This document shows, piece by piece, positions 50,431-63,259 of a DNA stretch of 64,000 nucleotides. Below the pieces are notes generated by a model that had not been told where the DNA came from, searched no databases, and saw only the letters and a program-made list of their open reading frames with translations. The translations under genes and the position numbers were made by a program. How positions within the stretch are numbered: position 1 is the stretch's first letter; every line of letters begins with the position of its first letter. The DNA is from Linyphia triangularis (Eukaryota > Arthropoda > Arachnida > Araneae > Linyphiidae): positions 92,711,262 through 92,775,261 of the forward strand of contig OZ021727.1 in NCBI GenBank assembly GCA_963978545.1, read 5' to 3'.

Positions 50431-50968
50431 GGGAGTTGCAGGGGAGTAGCCAGAAATTTTTTTGGCGAGATTTGAAATTAAAAAAATTAAAGTAATACCG
50501 TTTGAAGTTGCAACTTTAAACCATCGATAAAGATAAACAACTGGATAGATTGCTCCATTGTCAATGCAAAGAGTAAAATGCGCCGGGGATTGCGAAGCTG
50601 GTGGGATGATTAACCAATCACAGTTCACTTTTATAGTTGGATGGGAATGCAAAAAACCTTGTAAAGTGTTAGAGTATAGATTTTTTTGCACATAATTACT
50701 AATTAAGGTCTACTATTGACATTTCTGCTGTGTACAACCCACAATTTTATTTTCTATCCTTGGCAATCCGTATTTTTTATCCCACCAATTGCATCTGGCA
50801 ACGGCTTCATTTTCCCCAGCGTTAAGCAGTCTATCCAGTTGTTTATCTATATCGGTGCTTTAAACAAAGCAATTCTTTGATTTTTGTGTTGTAATAGCAA
50901 AACAGAAAAAATATCGGGAGGGAATAAATTTTCATATACCTTCCTCTGGATACGCGCTTTGAGAGTTT
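50431..50968. mobile_element. hAT-type MITE interrupted by another MITE
   Basis: Element about 50439-50960, left end CAGGGGAGTAGCCAGA, inverted right end AAAGCGCGTATCCAGA. Flanks GGGAGTTG and GAGAGTTT match 6 of 8. Related to 42690-42943. The 338-bp MITE is inserted at 50522-50857. Confidence 0.6.
50522..50857. mobile_element. 338-bp MITE, copy 2, nested
   Basis: Same sequence as 38859-39196 with ATAAACAACTGGATAGA and inverse ends. TTTAAA lies just outside on both sides and may be part of the target or of the element. Confidence 0.75.
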
Positions 50969-51220
50969 TGAGATTGATTATTAATGTTTCATTTTGGTTC
51001 TAATTCGTTGTTTAATTGTTTTCCAGTTCATGTTTCATCATTATTCTGTGAACAATTGATGAAGAAACGTTACATCCCTCTAATGTCTAGAAGATAGCTC
51101 GACAAACTATCTTTACAATAAAACTAATAAGTTATGATAAAAAAAGAGCCATTATCTTAATTCAGAGCGGAATCAAATATATTCAGCTTCATATATTTCT
51201 TCCAAATCCATGTCTTTTTC

Positions 51221-51465
51221 TATACTAAACTTCAACTTAACTAGACATCACTTAGACGGTAGATCGTCACAGTGCTCATAGGTATTTAATCCATTTTGGC
51301 GGAGTGAAGACATAACTCTCGCCAAACCTTGCAGCCTTTTGTTCTGTACAGGGTTGTGGTTTGGCGAACATTATGCTTTCACGCCGCCAAAATGGATTAA
51401 ATACCTATGAGCACTGTCACGATCTACCGTCTAAGTGATGTCTAGTTAAGTTGAAGTTAAGTATA
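51221..51465. mobile_element. Palindromic TA-flanked MITE, copy 4 of 4
   Basis: TATACTAAACTTCAACTTAA start and inverse end, arms as in the other copies. Confidence 0.85.
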
Positions 51466-51707
51466 ACTGAAAACATGTAGTCAAGTCTAATTTCAGTAGT
51501 AATGAAATGCCAAGAGTACATATGCAACTTATATGTTAAATTGCAGAAATTAAAAATTTGGATTTGGAAGTTAAGTAATGCCATGAGCTCTCTCCGTTTC
51601 AACAGATTTCACTTTCTAAGAGCCACAGTTAGGAATTTTCTTTGACCCTTGGAAAAAAAAAAAGCTCTCGGTACCTAAAAATGGAAAAAAGAGATTATAT
51701 AATAAAT

Positions 51708-52131
51708 TTCCCAAAAAAACAACTAGACGTTGGAAAAAGAAAACCCGCCAAGTCAGCCAGAAAAAGTTATGAAATCTAATATTAGCCGCCAAGCGGCCTC
51801 GTTTAGTTTCTTTGGGGGTACTTGTACACAATGTACTAATGGGGTACTTGTATATAGGCAATCAGAACTTGGCAGGCAAGAGTTATTTCGAATTAATCTC
51901 ATTTCATTTGCTTCAGCTACTTTGCACTCATTGCACTGAATTGAGATTAATTTTACAAAAACTCTAGTCTGCCAAGTACAGATTGCCTATGTACAAGTCC
52001 CCATTTGTACATTGTGTACAAGTACCCCAAAGAAATTAAACGCGGCCGTTTGGGGGCAAACATTAGATTTCATAACTTTTTCTGGCTGACTTGGCGGGTT
52101 TCTTTACAACGACTAGTTGTTTTTTGGGGAA
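51708..52131. mobile_element. Palindromic MITE with arms of about 190 bp
   Basis: Arms carry CCCGCCAAGTCAGCCAG / CTGGCTGACTTGGCGGG and AACAACTAG / CTAGTTGTT. Inner parts carry GGGGTACTTGTACACAATGT and its inverse. The ORF at 51730-51939 is a palindrome by-product. Single arm also at 35740-35880. Confidence 0.75.
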
Positions 52132-53690
52132 GATATCAATTCTTTTTGTAGAGTTTGCAAACTTAATGCAGTCGACACTCACATATTAAGTCAAAATACT
52201 TTTTTTTCCAAACTGCTTGATTGCATTTTATTCACATAAAATCAGTTTGAACCATTACCAAATACGACAATATAATCTTACCACTATGATGCCCCTTTGA
52301 GTAATCTCCTTGCAACTTATTAATACGCAATAACATCACACTTGACCATTAAAATTCAAAGACTAGGAGTGAGGAACATTTCCAAACTTTCAGTTACACT
52401 TTAATACTGGTCACAGCATTTAAGTTTGACATGGATCAGTGTAATTTACTATTTTTGTTTTCTTATTTTCAAAAATTGCCAGTTTGACGTTATTTTTAGT
52501 AATAATTATTACACTGATAAGAAAACAACAAAAAAGCTACCATAATTGCAAAATTTGCAATATGTTTTTCGGTAATAAGCAAAAAATAATTTTACTTTTT
52601 TCTAATTACACTGTTTAAATAATTCAACTTAAAGTATCAAAGTCACTTCTTCCAATTGAGCAAAAGAGGAAAATCCGAAATCCATTGCCCTGGTTTGATC
52701 AATCATAATCCGGGCTAAAATTCCCAACTTCCGGGATTATTTCTGGGGAGTACAGATTTTCTTACACATTACTTTTTAGCGATGTTGTGATCCTTGGTTT
52801 AATTATCTGACTCCATTTTAGTTTAATACTAATTTATTGCACTTTAATTTACTACATAAACTCCAACGATACAACATGCTAAGAAAATATTCATGAAACA
52901 CAAGTAATAAAAATAAAACTGCTCGCCAGGAAAGTTATTTTTTCCGTCGCTATGCAACGCACGAGACATCGTCTCATCTCACGCCGATGGAGTTCAAAAT
53001 GTCATACCAACAAGCTCGCGCCGCCACAAATTCATACAAAAGGCACTTGCTCTAATCAATCTGAGAGGAATAAAAAAAAAAATGTGTCTGATTATGTTAA
53101 AGCGTTTAAGCTGTAGGCCAGGCTAAAATTCCCAAGCATCGGGGTCATTTCCGGGGGATGCAGACCCTCCTACCCATCAAAACATACAAAAGGCACTTCC
53201 TCTAATCAAGCTGAGAATAATAATAAAAATCGGTCAAAATTGAACAAATAGTTTTGGTCAAAAAGTTTTGGTCAAAACCCGAAGAATCAGAATTACAAAA
53301 TTCCTGTGACTTCGGCGATTTTCAAAGGATTTTTTTTACCATATTTCTTTTTTCAATATTAACAATTATGTTGGTATTTTTCGTCAACTCAGGTGGGGCA
53401 ACACAATGGCAAAAAAATCAAGGTTCTAGCTATAAGAAGCTGATCTGTGAGGGGTTTCGATAACAGGCCTAAGCTCTGTTAACATAATATACACTGGCAT
53501 GTCGCCTCTTTGTTATCGCACTTGGCGGCGGAACACTGCCGCGTTCCTAGATTTAACATAATAACAAAATATTTTTTAATTTCAATATATTCTTAATTAG
53601 AGAGGGACATAAATGACCCTACCTTGAAAAGAATTGTATGGAATGAAATTGCTTGTTTCGAAAAAGATTGTCATGAAACAATGCGAAAAT
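52132..53690. other. Non-coding stretch with local duplications
   Basis: GGCTAAAATTCCCAA is found near 52712 and 53124, and AAAGGCACTTnCTCTAATCAA near 53039 and 53187. 52370-52510 resembles part of repeat G. No gene recognised. Confidence 0.4.
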
Positions 53691-53896
53691 CCACTATTTG
53701 GATTTGGTTGGTTGTTTTCAGATTATTATCTGGCGCCGTCAGCAACACTAGGGCTATAATGCGCCGAAACATTCGTCATTCGACAAGCCAACATACATTT
53801 ACAAACATCCATGCCAAACACGGGACTCGGAACCCGCAACCTCACGGTCTAGAAGCTAGCTAGCTAACCACTATACCGTTTGGTCCACAATTTGGA
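53691..53896 (-). mobile_element. tRNA-derived SINE (family 1), minus strand
   Basis: Body 53703-53884, duplication CCACTATTTGGA / CCACAATTTGGA (11 of 12). Confidence 0.88.
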
Positions 53897-54559
53897 AGAA
53901 ACTATTATGAATTTTAAGTCTGATTGTTAAGTTTTCACTCTCAAACCTTAAATCACTTTACATCTAAAATTATGACCCCTTTTGCTCAATAAAAGTTTGC
54001 TTGATCTCAGGCATTTCTAAAGCTTAAACGCAGCATTTCGAATGATGACAGTCTCGACTGAAACGAATAGAAGCGAGTTACAGAAGCATATATCTCTTTT
54101 TCAAAACATAATGACACTTTGCAAAAGAACACAGCATTGATTTGTAATTTATACTTCAATCTCGGAGCCATTTTCTTGATTCTTAAATTGGCTTACTTTA
54201 ATTTCACGTATTTCAGTTTCGCGTTCAACTTCTCAGAAATATTATACATCTTTTATTTTGGATTCTAAAGCAAGTTAGATTGTAACAGTACAATGCCACT
54301 ATTAACAGTACAATGCACAATGCCAGAACTTAAAATACGAAATGTGCACAATTTTGTTGAAATTAAATGACAGAAATGTTTCTCTTTTTAGGTTGGCAAC
54401 ATAATGAAAAATCTGTTAAATTAAAGTTGTAAAATCTTTTATCCCAAACATGTAAAAAAACATTCACAATTTGATAATATTTAATGACAGAAATGTTCCT
54501 CAGGTACAGTTAACAACAAAAGATATCAAAAATCCTTTTCATTTAAACTAATTCAATAA
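53897..54559. other. AT-rich non-coding stretch
   Basis: No gene recognised. The TGACAGAAATGTT phrase occurs at 54369 and 54485 as a short local repeat. Confidence 0.4.
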
Positions 54560-55222
54560 TAGTCCGAGAGGCGACTGCAATTTTTGGACCCCATCGAACA
54601 TCATTCTGAATTTTTTATAGAAATTGTTGAAAAGTGAGTACATTACGAATCCACTGGTCTGCCGTGGCAAAAATGGCCGAAACTGGTAAAAAAATCCACT
54701 TATAATAAGTTGAACTAAATCCAATTGCCAAATGAGCCATAACTTGCCAAAAAGGGAACAAACTTTTTCGTCTGGCAACCCAATGCATTTTGATTTTCAA
54801 TGAGAAAAAGTGCAAACGATTTCTGATCTCTGGCTCTGATAACTTGTGTCTTTTAAAAGTAAGCCAAATTGGCAACATCAGTTACGTCATGAGTGACGTA
54901 ATGTTTATTGCCAACTTGGCTCCCTTTTAATAGATGCAAGTAGACCGTCGCCAGATATCTTAATCATCTGCATCCTTCTTAGTTGAAAATTAAAGAGTGA
55001 GGGTTACCAAATAAAAAAAAAATGCTCATTATTTGGCTAGTTATGGCGCATTTGGCTATTGGATTTTGTTCAACTTATCAAAAGTCGATTATGGATCAGT
55101 TTCGGCCATTTTTGCCACGGCAGACCAGTGTATTCGTAATCTACTTACTATTCTCCAATTCCTATAAAAAATTCAGAATGCTGTTCGGTGGGGTCCAAAA
55201 ATTGCAGTCGCCTCTCAGTCTA
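54560..55222. mobile_element. 663-bp long-inverted-repeat MITE, copy E
   Basis: TA flanks. Ends GTCCGAGAGGCGACTGC and GCAGTCGCCTCTCAGTC. Central TTACGTCATGAGTGACGTAA. Short frames inside are arms read in either direction. Confidence 0.87.
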
Positions 55223-55484
55223 TAGCAAAAATGTCTCACGGTTGGCAAAAAAACTAGTTACCAAATATTAATGTCCTGATCCTATATATCTGTTTGGATC
55301 CAGGATGCGTAGTTTTAATACTTTGGTATTGAATCTCACTTCCACGATCCCTTTCATTTATCAGAAATTAAAAGTTATTAAAAAAATGTCCCAAACATGT
55401 TAAAAAAAATCTGTACAATTTCGTGATATTTAAGTGACAGGAATGTTCTCCAATTAAAGTTGACAACAAATGAGAGTAAAACCC

Positions 55485-55690
55485 TGTTAATTCAAGCCGA
55501 CCAGACGGTATAGTGGTTAGCGTGCTAGCTTTTAGACCGCGAGGTTGTGGGTTCGAGTCCAGTGTTAGGCATGGGTGTTTGTAAATGTATTTTGGCTTGT
55601 CTAATGAAGAATGTTTCGGCGCATTATAGCCCTCGTGTTGCTGACGGCGCCAGATAATCTGAAAACAACCAACCAACCATGTTAATTTAA
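55485..55690 (+). mobile_element. tRNA-derived SINE (family 1), plus strand
   Basis: Body 55496-55679, duplication TGTTAATTCAA / TGTTAATTTAA (10 of 11), CCAACCAACC tail. Confidence 0.9.
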
Positions 55691-56884
55691 AGTTATTAAA
55701 AAATACTTATCCTTGTTGGCAAGAAAACTAGCTACCAAATATTCATTTCATATTCATTGTTGGATTTTGAACCACAAAAAACATTCATGTCTAATCAAAA
55801 TTCCAGGTTATGCATGAATGTTCATTGTGGTTCGGAATCCACGTTAAGTTGTGGGTTCAGGCCTGATTATTCCTCATAGTGCATAAAAATAGATCTTTGA
55901 GTGTACAAACAAACCAAATTTTATACAGGGTGTTCGGAAACCACCGCACTTCCTTAGTACCAGCGTATTCTATAACAAAAATAAAACATATTTCTAATAT
56001 ATTGTCGGGGCCGCAAATGAAAATTTTTGGGTCGAAAATTTTTTTAAAGTTGGGACTCTTTTTAGTCAGCGCAAGGTTAAAAACCGAACTACCGACCCTA
56101 AACGTACCAATGGGAGTGAATAAAATACAAATTGCTGACGCCTTTATTATAAAAGGCCTTAAACACCGCCCATATCAACATTGGCGATTGATTTGACGCC
56201 AAATGTAATTTTAATTAATTATTGTAGCCAAACCTATCACTGCATATTGCTATGTGATTCGAATCTCAAACTAATTGAGAGATTTTAATTTGAAAGAGGG
56301 TTTTTTAATTCGAATAATTTGAATATTAAATTCGATTATTATTTTTATTTTTTATTTTTTTTTGTGCCAGGCAAATTTACGGAGGCTAAAATCGAATCGA
56401 GCACAAATTTGGGAGGTAAATAGTCGTTTTCAATGACAATGCATTCTATCCTTAGATTCTATCACGTATTGGCTGTCATAAAAAGGTCGCTTTTACCCAC
56501 GTTTCTATTTCTATTTCGAAGGACTGACATACCACTTGACGTCCAATCGAGCTAAAACTTGACAGATAGACACGTCGTCGATGACAAAATCTTCTATTAA
56601 ATTTCTTTCTTTAGGTGGGGGGAGGGATATTAGTCAATGTCACACAAGTGATGGTTATGTTCGTAATGCTCAAATACTATAGAAACTTTCTTGGGCTCAA
56701 AATCCCTTCGACAAGTTGCAATTGCACATAAAAGTTGCATACAAAGATTTATATAGAAAAAACATTTTTTATGGGTTACTTTTTTTTTTTTAATCTTTTT
56801 ATAAAGGGTATTAATATACCGTTCAATCCCATTATCTCTCTACCAAACGTTTATAACGATTGTATAACACATTGCTAAAACCAT

Positions 56885-57045
56885 GATAAGTTGGTTGGTT
56901 TTTACGTTCAACGACCTAATTTTTTGCACTATAACACGGCTAATCAGGGCGGGACCTATAGCTAATCGTGGATTCCAAACCCCAACGAACATCGATGTTT
57001 AACCCAGGATTCGAACCCAGCACCTTTGACATGCGAGGCAGTGGC
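56885..57045. mobile_element. SINE family 2, truncated copy
   Basis: GTTGGTTTTTACGTTCAACG to GGATTCGAACCCAGCACC. The right end is cut after GCGAGGC. A partial second copy lies at about 57235-57335, created by local duplication. Confidence 0.65.
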
Positions 57046-57490
57046 AACAGATTGTATTAGTATTTTATTAGATTTGATTCGACATTTTATGACTATAGAT
57101 AAAGATTAAATTACGCCAGGATATAGTTTCAACAATATACAGATAAATGAACGTAGTCCAAGTGATAAGGAGGAAAAGCCTTCTGGGAGGTACTTCACAG
57201 GGATACTGTCTTTTACAATAACTAAGCTAATGAAGCGGGGGCGCATAGTTTAGAGTAGATTCCGAACCACGACGAACATCGATGCTTAACTCAGGATTCG
57301 AACCCAGCATCTTTGACATGCGAAGCCAGAGCGGCAACAGATTGTATTAAATTTTTCATTAGATTTGATTCGATATTTTATGGCTATAGATAAAGATTAA
57401 ATTGCGCAGGATATAGTTACAGCAAGATATAGACTAGAACTAAGCTAAAGAACGTAGTGCTAGTGATAAGGAGGAAAAGCCTTAAGCGAT
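57045..57490. repeat. Local duplication of about 290-bp period
   Basis: GGCAACAGATTGTATTA at about 57049 and 57340 begins two copies that both reach GATAAGGAGGAAAAGCCTT. Confidence 0.75.
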
Positions 57491-59459
57491 ATCTTTAAAG
57501 AGGAAACTAAAACGCATTTTGTCTAGTATGGAAGGAAATAATGAACACCCCCGTCAAAAAACACATGAACCAAAACAAGCCCACTGAAATTCAAAAAGTC
57601 AAATAAAAAAAAAATATTTTTTAGTTTCCCTGTAAAAGACCTCACGGAAGGCAGTCTTCCTTACACATGGATGACCTAAAAATGAACTGCCAATATTTTA
57701 CTATGTTTCCGTGCAGTATAGTCCTCTTGTTTTGTAGCTGTTGCTAAGACATAACATAAAACCAACTAATACTTTTCCATGGCGACCCCTAACAGTAGTA
57801 AATTTAACTTGTTGGTTTATTTGATTACCTGAATTTTATTACGATCGCGTTCGAACTCATGTGCAATTTAATGGGAGTTTTTAGTATTTCCTTCCATTCA
57901 AGAGAAAATGTGTTTCAGTTTCCGTTTGAAAGACCTCCAGGAAGGCGTTCCTGGATAATCCAATGGATTATCCAGGGATGGATAATCCAATAATGATTTG
58001 CCTATGTTTGATCATTCAATACAGTATAGTCCTCTTGTATCTGTTGCTAAAAAAAAAAAAAAAAAAACAACAACATACAACGAATTTAGTTTAGTACTTT
58101 AGCGAAGCGAATATAGAGCCCTCTAACTGTAACAAATTGAAGTTTGTAGTTTATTTTATTATCTGAATTTTATTACGATTTCGTTCTGATTAATTTGAAG
58201 TGTGATGGAATTTTTCTATATTTATTCCCATTCAAGACGAAAATGAGTGCAACTTCCCCCTTGAAAGACCTGGAAGGCATTTTCGTTAAATTTTGATATA
58301 TCTGAGTTGTTCAATGTTACACTGTCTTAATGAAGTCTAGCCCTGTTGCTAAAAAAAATCAAATACAATTTATACAATTAAGTACTTTCATAAATGATTG
58401 CAGCGCCCCCTACAGGTATCTTCTTTCAGCATTGGTCATATTTTAAGGCGTAATAGCTATATGGAGTCATACTGCACCGAAATGTCGTTCAATCGATACC
58501 TGTGTGATGGTGGTGCCTTCCGGGAGATCTTTCAATGGAAACTGTCCTAGTTTTTTCAGTCTGTAGAGTTAAAAAATTGAGATAACTCCCTAATATAGCT
58601 AAACAATTCACACAACACTATCTGTTACGCTCACTGTCGTGTATACTCATTTTAAAGAATGACTGAAAAGCGTCGGCAAGGTTCGATCGCTGGACGTTTT
58701 CCATGTTGCCCAAACATTCTGCCTTTTAACAACTTATTTAATTATAGTAAGATAAGTCTCTGCATGTATTTATGATATTTGTTTATTATTTTATAAAAAA
58801 ATGTTTCTTAAAGTACGAACGAAGTTATTAATTAAACAAGAACAATAAAATTCCAAATTATCTGCTATTTATTGCAACTAAATTTCCAAATATAAATTAT
58901 TTCTTATGAAAAGTTAGGGTTTCCAAATCATATGCTCACTTCAAATTCAAGCATTAAAAAATGTAAATATTTTCAAATCAACTGTTAGCCAAAAGGTGAT
59001 AAAGAGAAAAAAAAAAGTAAACTTAAAACTTTAATTTTTCTTGCGCTTTGGTCCACCACGCCCACTTAAATATTTTTTTTCCAATCAGCAAACGATTAAA
59101 ATTCTAGTAACCTCTAATGATAAACGGATGAATAAAATGAGTTTCAGAATTGGATTGAAAGGATTTAATTGGTTCGAATTGATAAAACTTTGATTGCGAA
59201 TATCTCGATAAATATTGATTTGCGGACCCTAGTTCAAATTACAAATATTATTCATTTTTGCTCATAATTATGAAAATATATATGAAGTGCGGTGGTTTCC
59301 GAACACCCTGTATAGTATCTATATTTGGAGCCAAGATGTGAACTTCTCCTTATTAGAACTCATTTCCAAGGGGTCATTTGACATAACATAAGTATCTTTA
59401 ACATTCGTAATTTTGCATAGATATGTTGACCTCACATACAGCTTTTCTATTAGCTTCTA

Positions 59460-60190
59460 CAACTAGCTGTGTGGAACATCGTACAACTTTCAATTACACT
59501 ATTGGTCATTGCATTAAAATTTATGGTGCCATTTACCATTTTCATATTTTTACTTATTTTACTAAAAATGGCCAGTTCAGAGATATTTTTGGCAATAAAT
59601 TTTAAAAGTGTAAAAAAAAAAAAAATGCCAAGATATCAAAATTGACTTTATTATTCAATAGATATTTCATTGTTCTTTCTTGTGCGTGAAAAAGAAAAAA
59701 AATCAATCATTGATGGGCGATGCTCTAGGACAAATAGCTCTGTGTTAAAGGCACTTGTTTTTCAACTTTTTACGCTTTTATTGCATTTCTAGGGAAATTT
59801 CGGAAGTGAAGTCGATTAAAACATTTTAAGAGACAATAGCACAAAGATTTTAATCAAAATAATAAGAACCTATTTTTAGTAATTGCCGAGGAACACGATT
59901 TCAACCTTATGCGCATCCGTTATTTTGACGAAAACCTAAATGGTAGGTCCCATTAACACCACTAACCCGCACACAAAATTTGAACGTCATAGGTCAATTT
60001 GTTCGGGAGCTGTGCTGACCACAGACATACATTTTTTCTAGACCACTTTTTTGAATTCATTGTGTTCCAAAATGTGGAGAAATGCAAAAAAAAAAAAAAA
60101 AAAAAAAATCGATTTTTTAAAATTTTTTTTTTATATCGAATACTATACTTTTATTATCCTATGTAAACATATGGGTAATTGAAAGTAAAA
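59460..60190 (+). repeat. Dispersed repeat G, copy 3
   Basis: Shares blocks with 14880-15410 and inverted 34738-35410, ending near CCTATGTAAACATATGGG. The short frame at 59423-59605 is part of the repeat. Confidence 0.6.
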
Positions 60191-60287
60191 TGTAAAGTAT
60201 AAAAATTAATACAAATAATCTACATTACTGGTTTCTATACCTAAAAAGTAATAATCAGATCGATTCTCAACAACTTTCAATCTACTT

Positions 60288-61018
60288 TTAAGGGGGTGCG
60301 GTACCGAAAATAAAAAAAAACTTTATTTATGAACATTTTTACGTCAAAAATTTATTTTATGTATGAGATACTATTTATATATCTTTGAGAAAATGTTTTT
60401 TTAAATATTGTGTTTTGTTATTTAAAAAAAAAATTAAAAACCAAGAAAAATCCATAATAATTGATGTTTGCGTATTTTGATATAAGTCAAGAAAAATAAA
60501 AAAAAAATTTCAAAGTGAAAGCTTTCTGTAATATATAATTATATAAAGAAAATTTTGTCTTCACAGAATTTTGATAGGTGAACTAAAAAAAATTTAAAAA
60601 ATTCTCAAAGTTAAAATATTGAAATTTTTGCTTTTTTTTATGTTATCTTTTACGCTAAATGTTATATTTTAAAACAGATTTAAAAAAATAAAATACTATG
60701 ATGACAAAATATTTAAAACTATATAAATTAAATGCTCCAAAAATTTGAATAGTCAATTGTTAATGGTTCTGGAGATATATCGATTTGAATATGCAACATC
60801 TGTTAAAAACACTAGTGCTCGAAAAACGCACTTTAAGCAGACGCTTCAAGGTGTTACGCCCATTAGTGATGTTTAAATCACAGGTAATTTTGTGGCGTTC
60901 TAATCACCGGAGGAATAAGATAAAAACATCATTCTCTTCAGGAATGTATGAACTATTTTTTAAAATCAGAAAAAAAATTTGGGATTTTTGAAGAAATTTC
61001 GGTACCATACCCCCTTAA
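60288..61018. mobile_element. TTAA-flanked DNA element
   Basis: TTAA at 60288-60291 and 61015-61018. Ends GGGGGTGCGGTACCGAAA and, inverted, GGGGGTATGGTACCGAAA (16 of 18). AT-rich interior. A 68-codon frame at 60785-60991 has no recognised domain. Confidence 0.83.
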
Positions 61019-61468
61019 AGTGTTATTAAGAATCGCAATATAAACAGCATTCATTACCGAATGACTGGGATAGAGTTCTAACTCTCCTTTTATAAAAGCC
61101 CGTGAAGCTGCTTGATAAATGAGAGTTTAAAAGGAAAGCGAGTGAGAGGTCTTTCGGGCAATTACGTGATTTCTTCCAAAAAGCAAGAAAAGTTTGGAGT
61201 GAAAAGTTGCTGCTCTTTACCGCCACCAAATGCGCTCAATTTGTAAAAGCAATAAAAAGAGATGGGGCGAGTGAGAAACTGCTTCTGAGGTAACTTTCAT
61301 AAATAAATAAAAACAGAGAGAAGGCTTTTCCAGGAGTTAATGAATGCTTCCAGCATTTCTATTTACTTAATCATTGCTCAATTATATAAATGGAAAAAGT
61401 AGAGTAAGGGAGAAGTTCCAAATTAAAAGTTCGGGGCATATTCTTTGCAACATTTCTTAGTTACTTGG
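61019..61468. other. Non-coding spacer
   Basis: No gene recognised between two TTAA elements. Confidence 0.4.
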
Positions 61469-62187
61469 TTAAGGTATACGTATAGGTTTCAAATTTTTTT
61501 TTTAATTTTCAATTTAAAAATTAGACCTTTGCACCTTGAAAAGTACATTATTTGTTAAACTGTTTCCAATATTTTTTTTTTTTTAATTTCTTCAATTTTG
61601 ATAATTAATTAACATTTAATCAAATAATTAGCCTAATTTCGAACCGTAATGACAAAAATTCTAATTCACCCTCAGATACAATTTTGGTGTTCAATAATGC
61701 GGAATACCCTGCTCTATGTTTTGACCCTATTAAAAGAAATTTACAGTGTGTATATTTTGTGATTTCTTGCTTTAATTGAATCTATTAGAAAAATCCAAGT
61801 TTTTTTTATATAGAATCTTATATTTAAAATTCAATTAAAAAAATATTTATTTACAAATCACTTAGTATTTAGAGTCAAAACATTCAAAAATGTATACAGA
61901 TTATATAGCAATTTTTTTTTATTTTATTTAAACTGGAGTTATTTCTGTTTGAATGAAATGCAAAATAGAAAAAACTACAATCTGAGAATAATTTTTAAAA
62001 AAGTATTTTTTATGTAAAAAACTGTTGTTATTATTACTAATTATTATATATTTCCTTTTTAGTATGCTCCTCCATCATAGGGTTTCCTTCTTTTGTGTTT
62101 TTTTTATTTTGCTTTTGTTTTTTACGGCATTACAAATTACCCGATTTTTGCGAGTTTTGCGATTTGAAGCCTATACGTATATCTTAA
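61469..62187. mobile_element. TTAA-flanked DNA element
   Basis: TTAA at 61469-61472 and 62184-62187. Ends GGTATACGTATAGGTTTC and, inverted, GATATACGTATAGGCTTC. AT-rich interior without coding. Confidence 0.83.
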
Positions 62188-63259
62188 GAGGAAGTCTTAG
62201 GTAAGGATCAATTCCTATACTCGCTATGTTACAATCTTCTAGCCCAGTGCATTTAGAAACTACTTTCTATAAAACCTTGAAATCTGGCGAGAAGGTTTGA
62301 AAATGGTCACTTAATGAAATGACATAAATTAAACAGCGTCTAATATATTTATTTTATATTTGATAAATGTTACGAATTTCTGTATATTTGTAAATATTTC
62401 GTAGTATTAATTAGGTGAGAAGGAAAATTTATGTACATTTCGCATAAGGCAGTGCAAGAGTTTGTCTTCGCTTTCCTGCAATGCGTCTCTTAATGCTTGA
62501 AAACGAGTTCTACAGGGATCATGCTGGAAAACGAGTTTTACAAGGAGCAGGCCTTTTAACAGTATGGTTAATGGCAATCTCGCCAAGTTGGCGAGAAATC
62601 GCCATTGTCGCCAAACTTGGCGAGCATTTGGTGACACTTTCGGTCCTCATGTACCTACGTAGGGCTTTTCGACTGCGATCTGGAAAATTCTCCAAATTTC
62701 TATCTCTAGAAGATTCGTTAAGGATTGACTTTCCTATATAAGACCGGCCGGGAGTGAGTTAGTTGTCTCCCAGTAAGCATTCAGAGTAGTTCCAAAAGCG
62801 AACTGTATTGCATTGTCTTTTGCGGCGATTTTAGCAGTTGTGTATCAAGTTTTTAACTGCTGTTTGTGCTCTATTGTTGTGTAAAGGGCTGTATTGAGTC
62901 TACTAGAACGAGAAGTTCTGGAGTTGTACAAGAATCTGCAAAGAGTTATATCGGAATAAATTTCTGCAAGTGTTAATCTGCTTTGGCTTCAAGTCTTTCG
63001 AACCCAACCACGCAACAATATCCTTACATCAATGCTTATATAGTGGCCCCACTTAGTTTTGTCTTTTACTATTTTAATTTGCATTTATAATAGATAGACA
63101 TTAAATGGCAACAATTTATGTCATTTCAATAAGTGATCTTTTTCGTGACTACTCACCAAATTTCATGGTTTTGTGTAAAGCAGTTTCTAAATGAACTGGG
63201 CTAGAAGATTGTAACATAGCGAGTATAGGGAATGATCCTTACCTAAGACTTCTTCTTAA
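62184..63259. mobile_element. TTAA-flanked foldback MITE containing an LTR
   Basis: TTAA at 62184-62187, shared with the preceding element, and 63256-63259. Ends GAGGAAGTCTTAGGTAAGG and, inverted, GAAGAAGTCTTAGGTAAGG. Arms continue about 140 bp to GAAATGACATAAATT. Without the inserted LTR it would be about 426 bp. Confidence 0.85.
62368..63017 (+). mobile_element. Solo LTR, family A, nested
   Basis: Starts TGTTACGAA and ends CGCAACA, opposite in orientation to the copy at 40398-41116. TATATAAG at 62735-62742 followed by ACCGGCC, AATAAA at 62955-62960. The right flank is ATAT, but the left flank TAAA does not match, so the duplication is decayed or the left edge was altered. Confidence 0.78.

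Larger units (their letters stand above)
55924..59312. mobile_element. 3.4-kb DNA transposon with 27-bp perfect TIRs
   Basis: Element 55926-59310, TA on both sides. Ends CAGGGTGTTCGGAAACCACC and its perfect inverse, continuing to 27 bp. TA target and CAGGGTG ends place it with IS630-Tc1-mariner-like elements. The interior lacks any recognised transposase. The 105-codon frame at 55879-56196 starts outside the element. Inside are inverted repeat H/I pieces (56395-56660), a SINE family 2 copy, a duplication at 57045-57490 and a degenerate GAAAGACCTnnnGGAAGGC motif near 57640, 57930, 58262 and, inverted, 58510. It is probably an old shell filled with later insertions. Confidence 0.75.
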
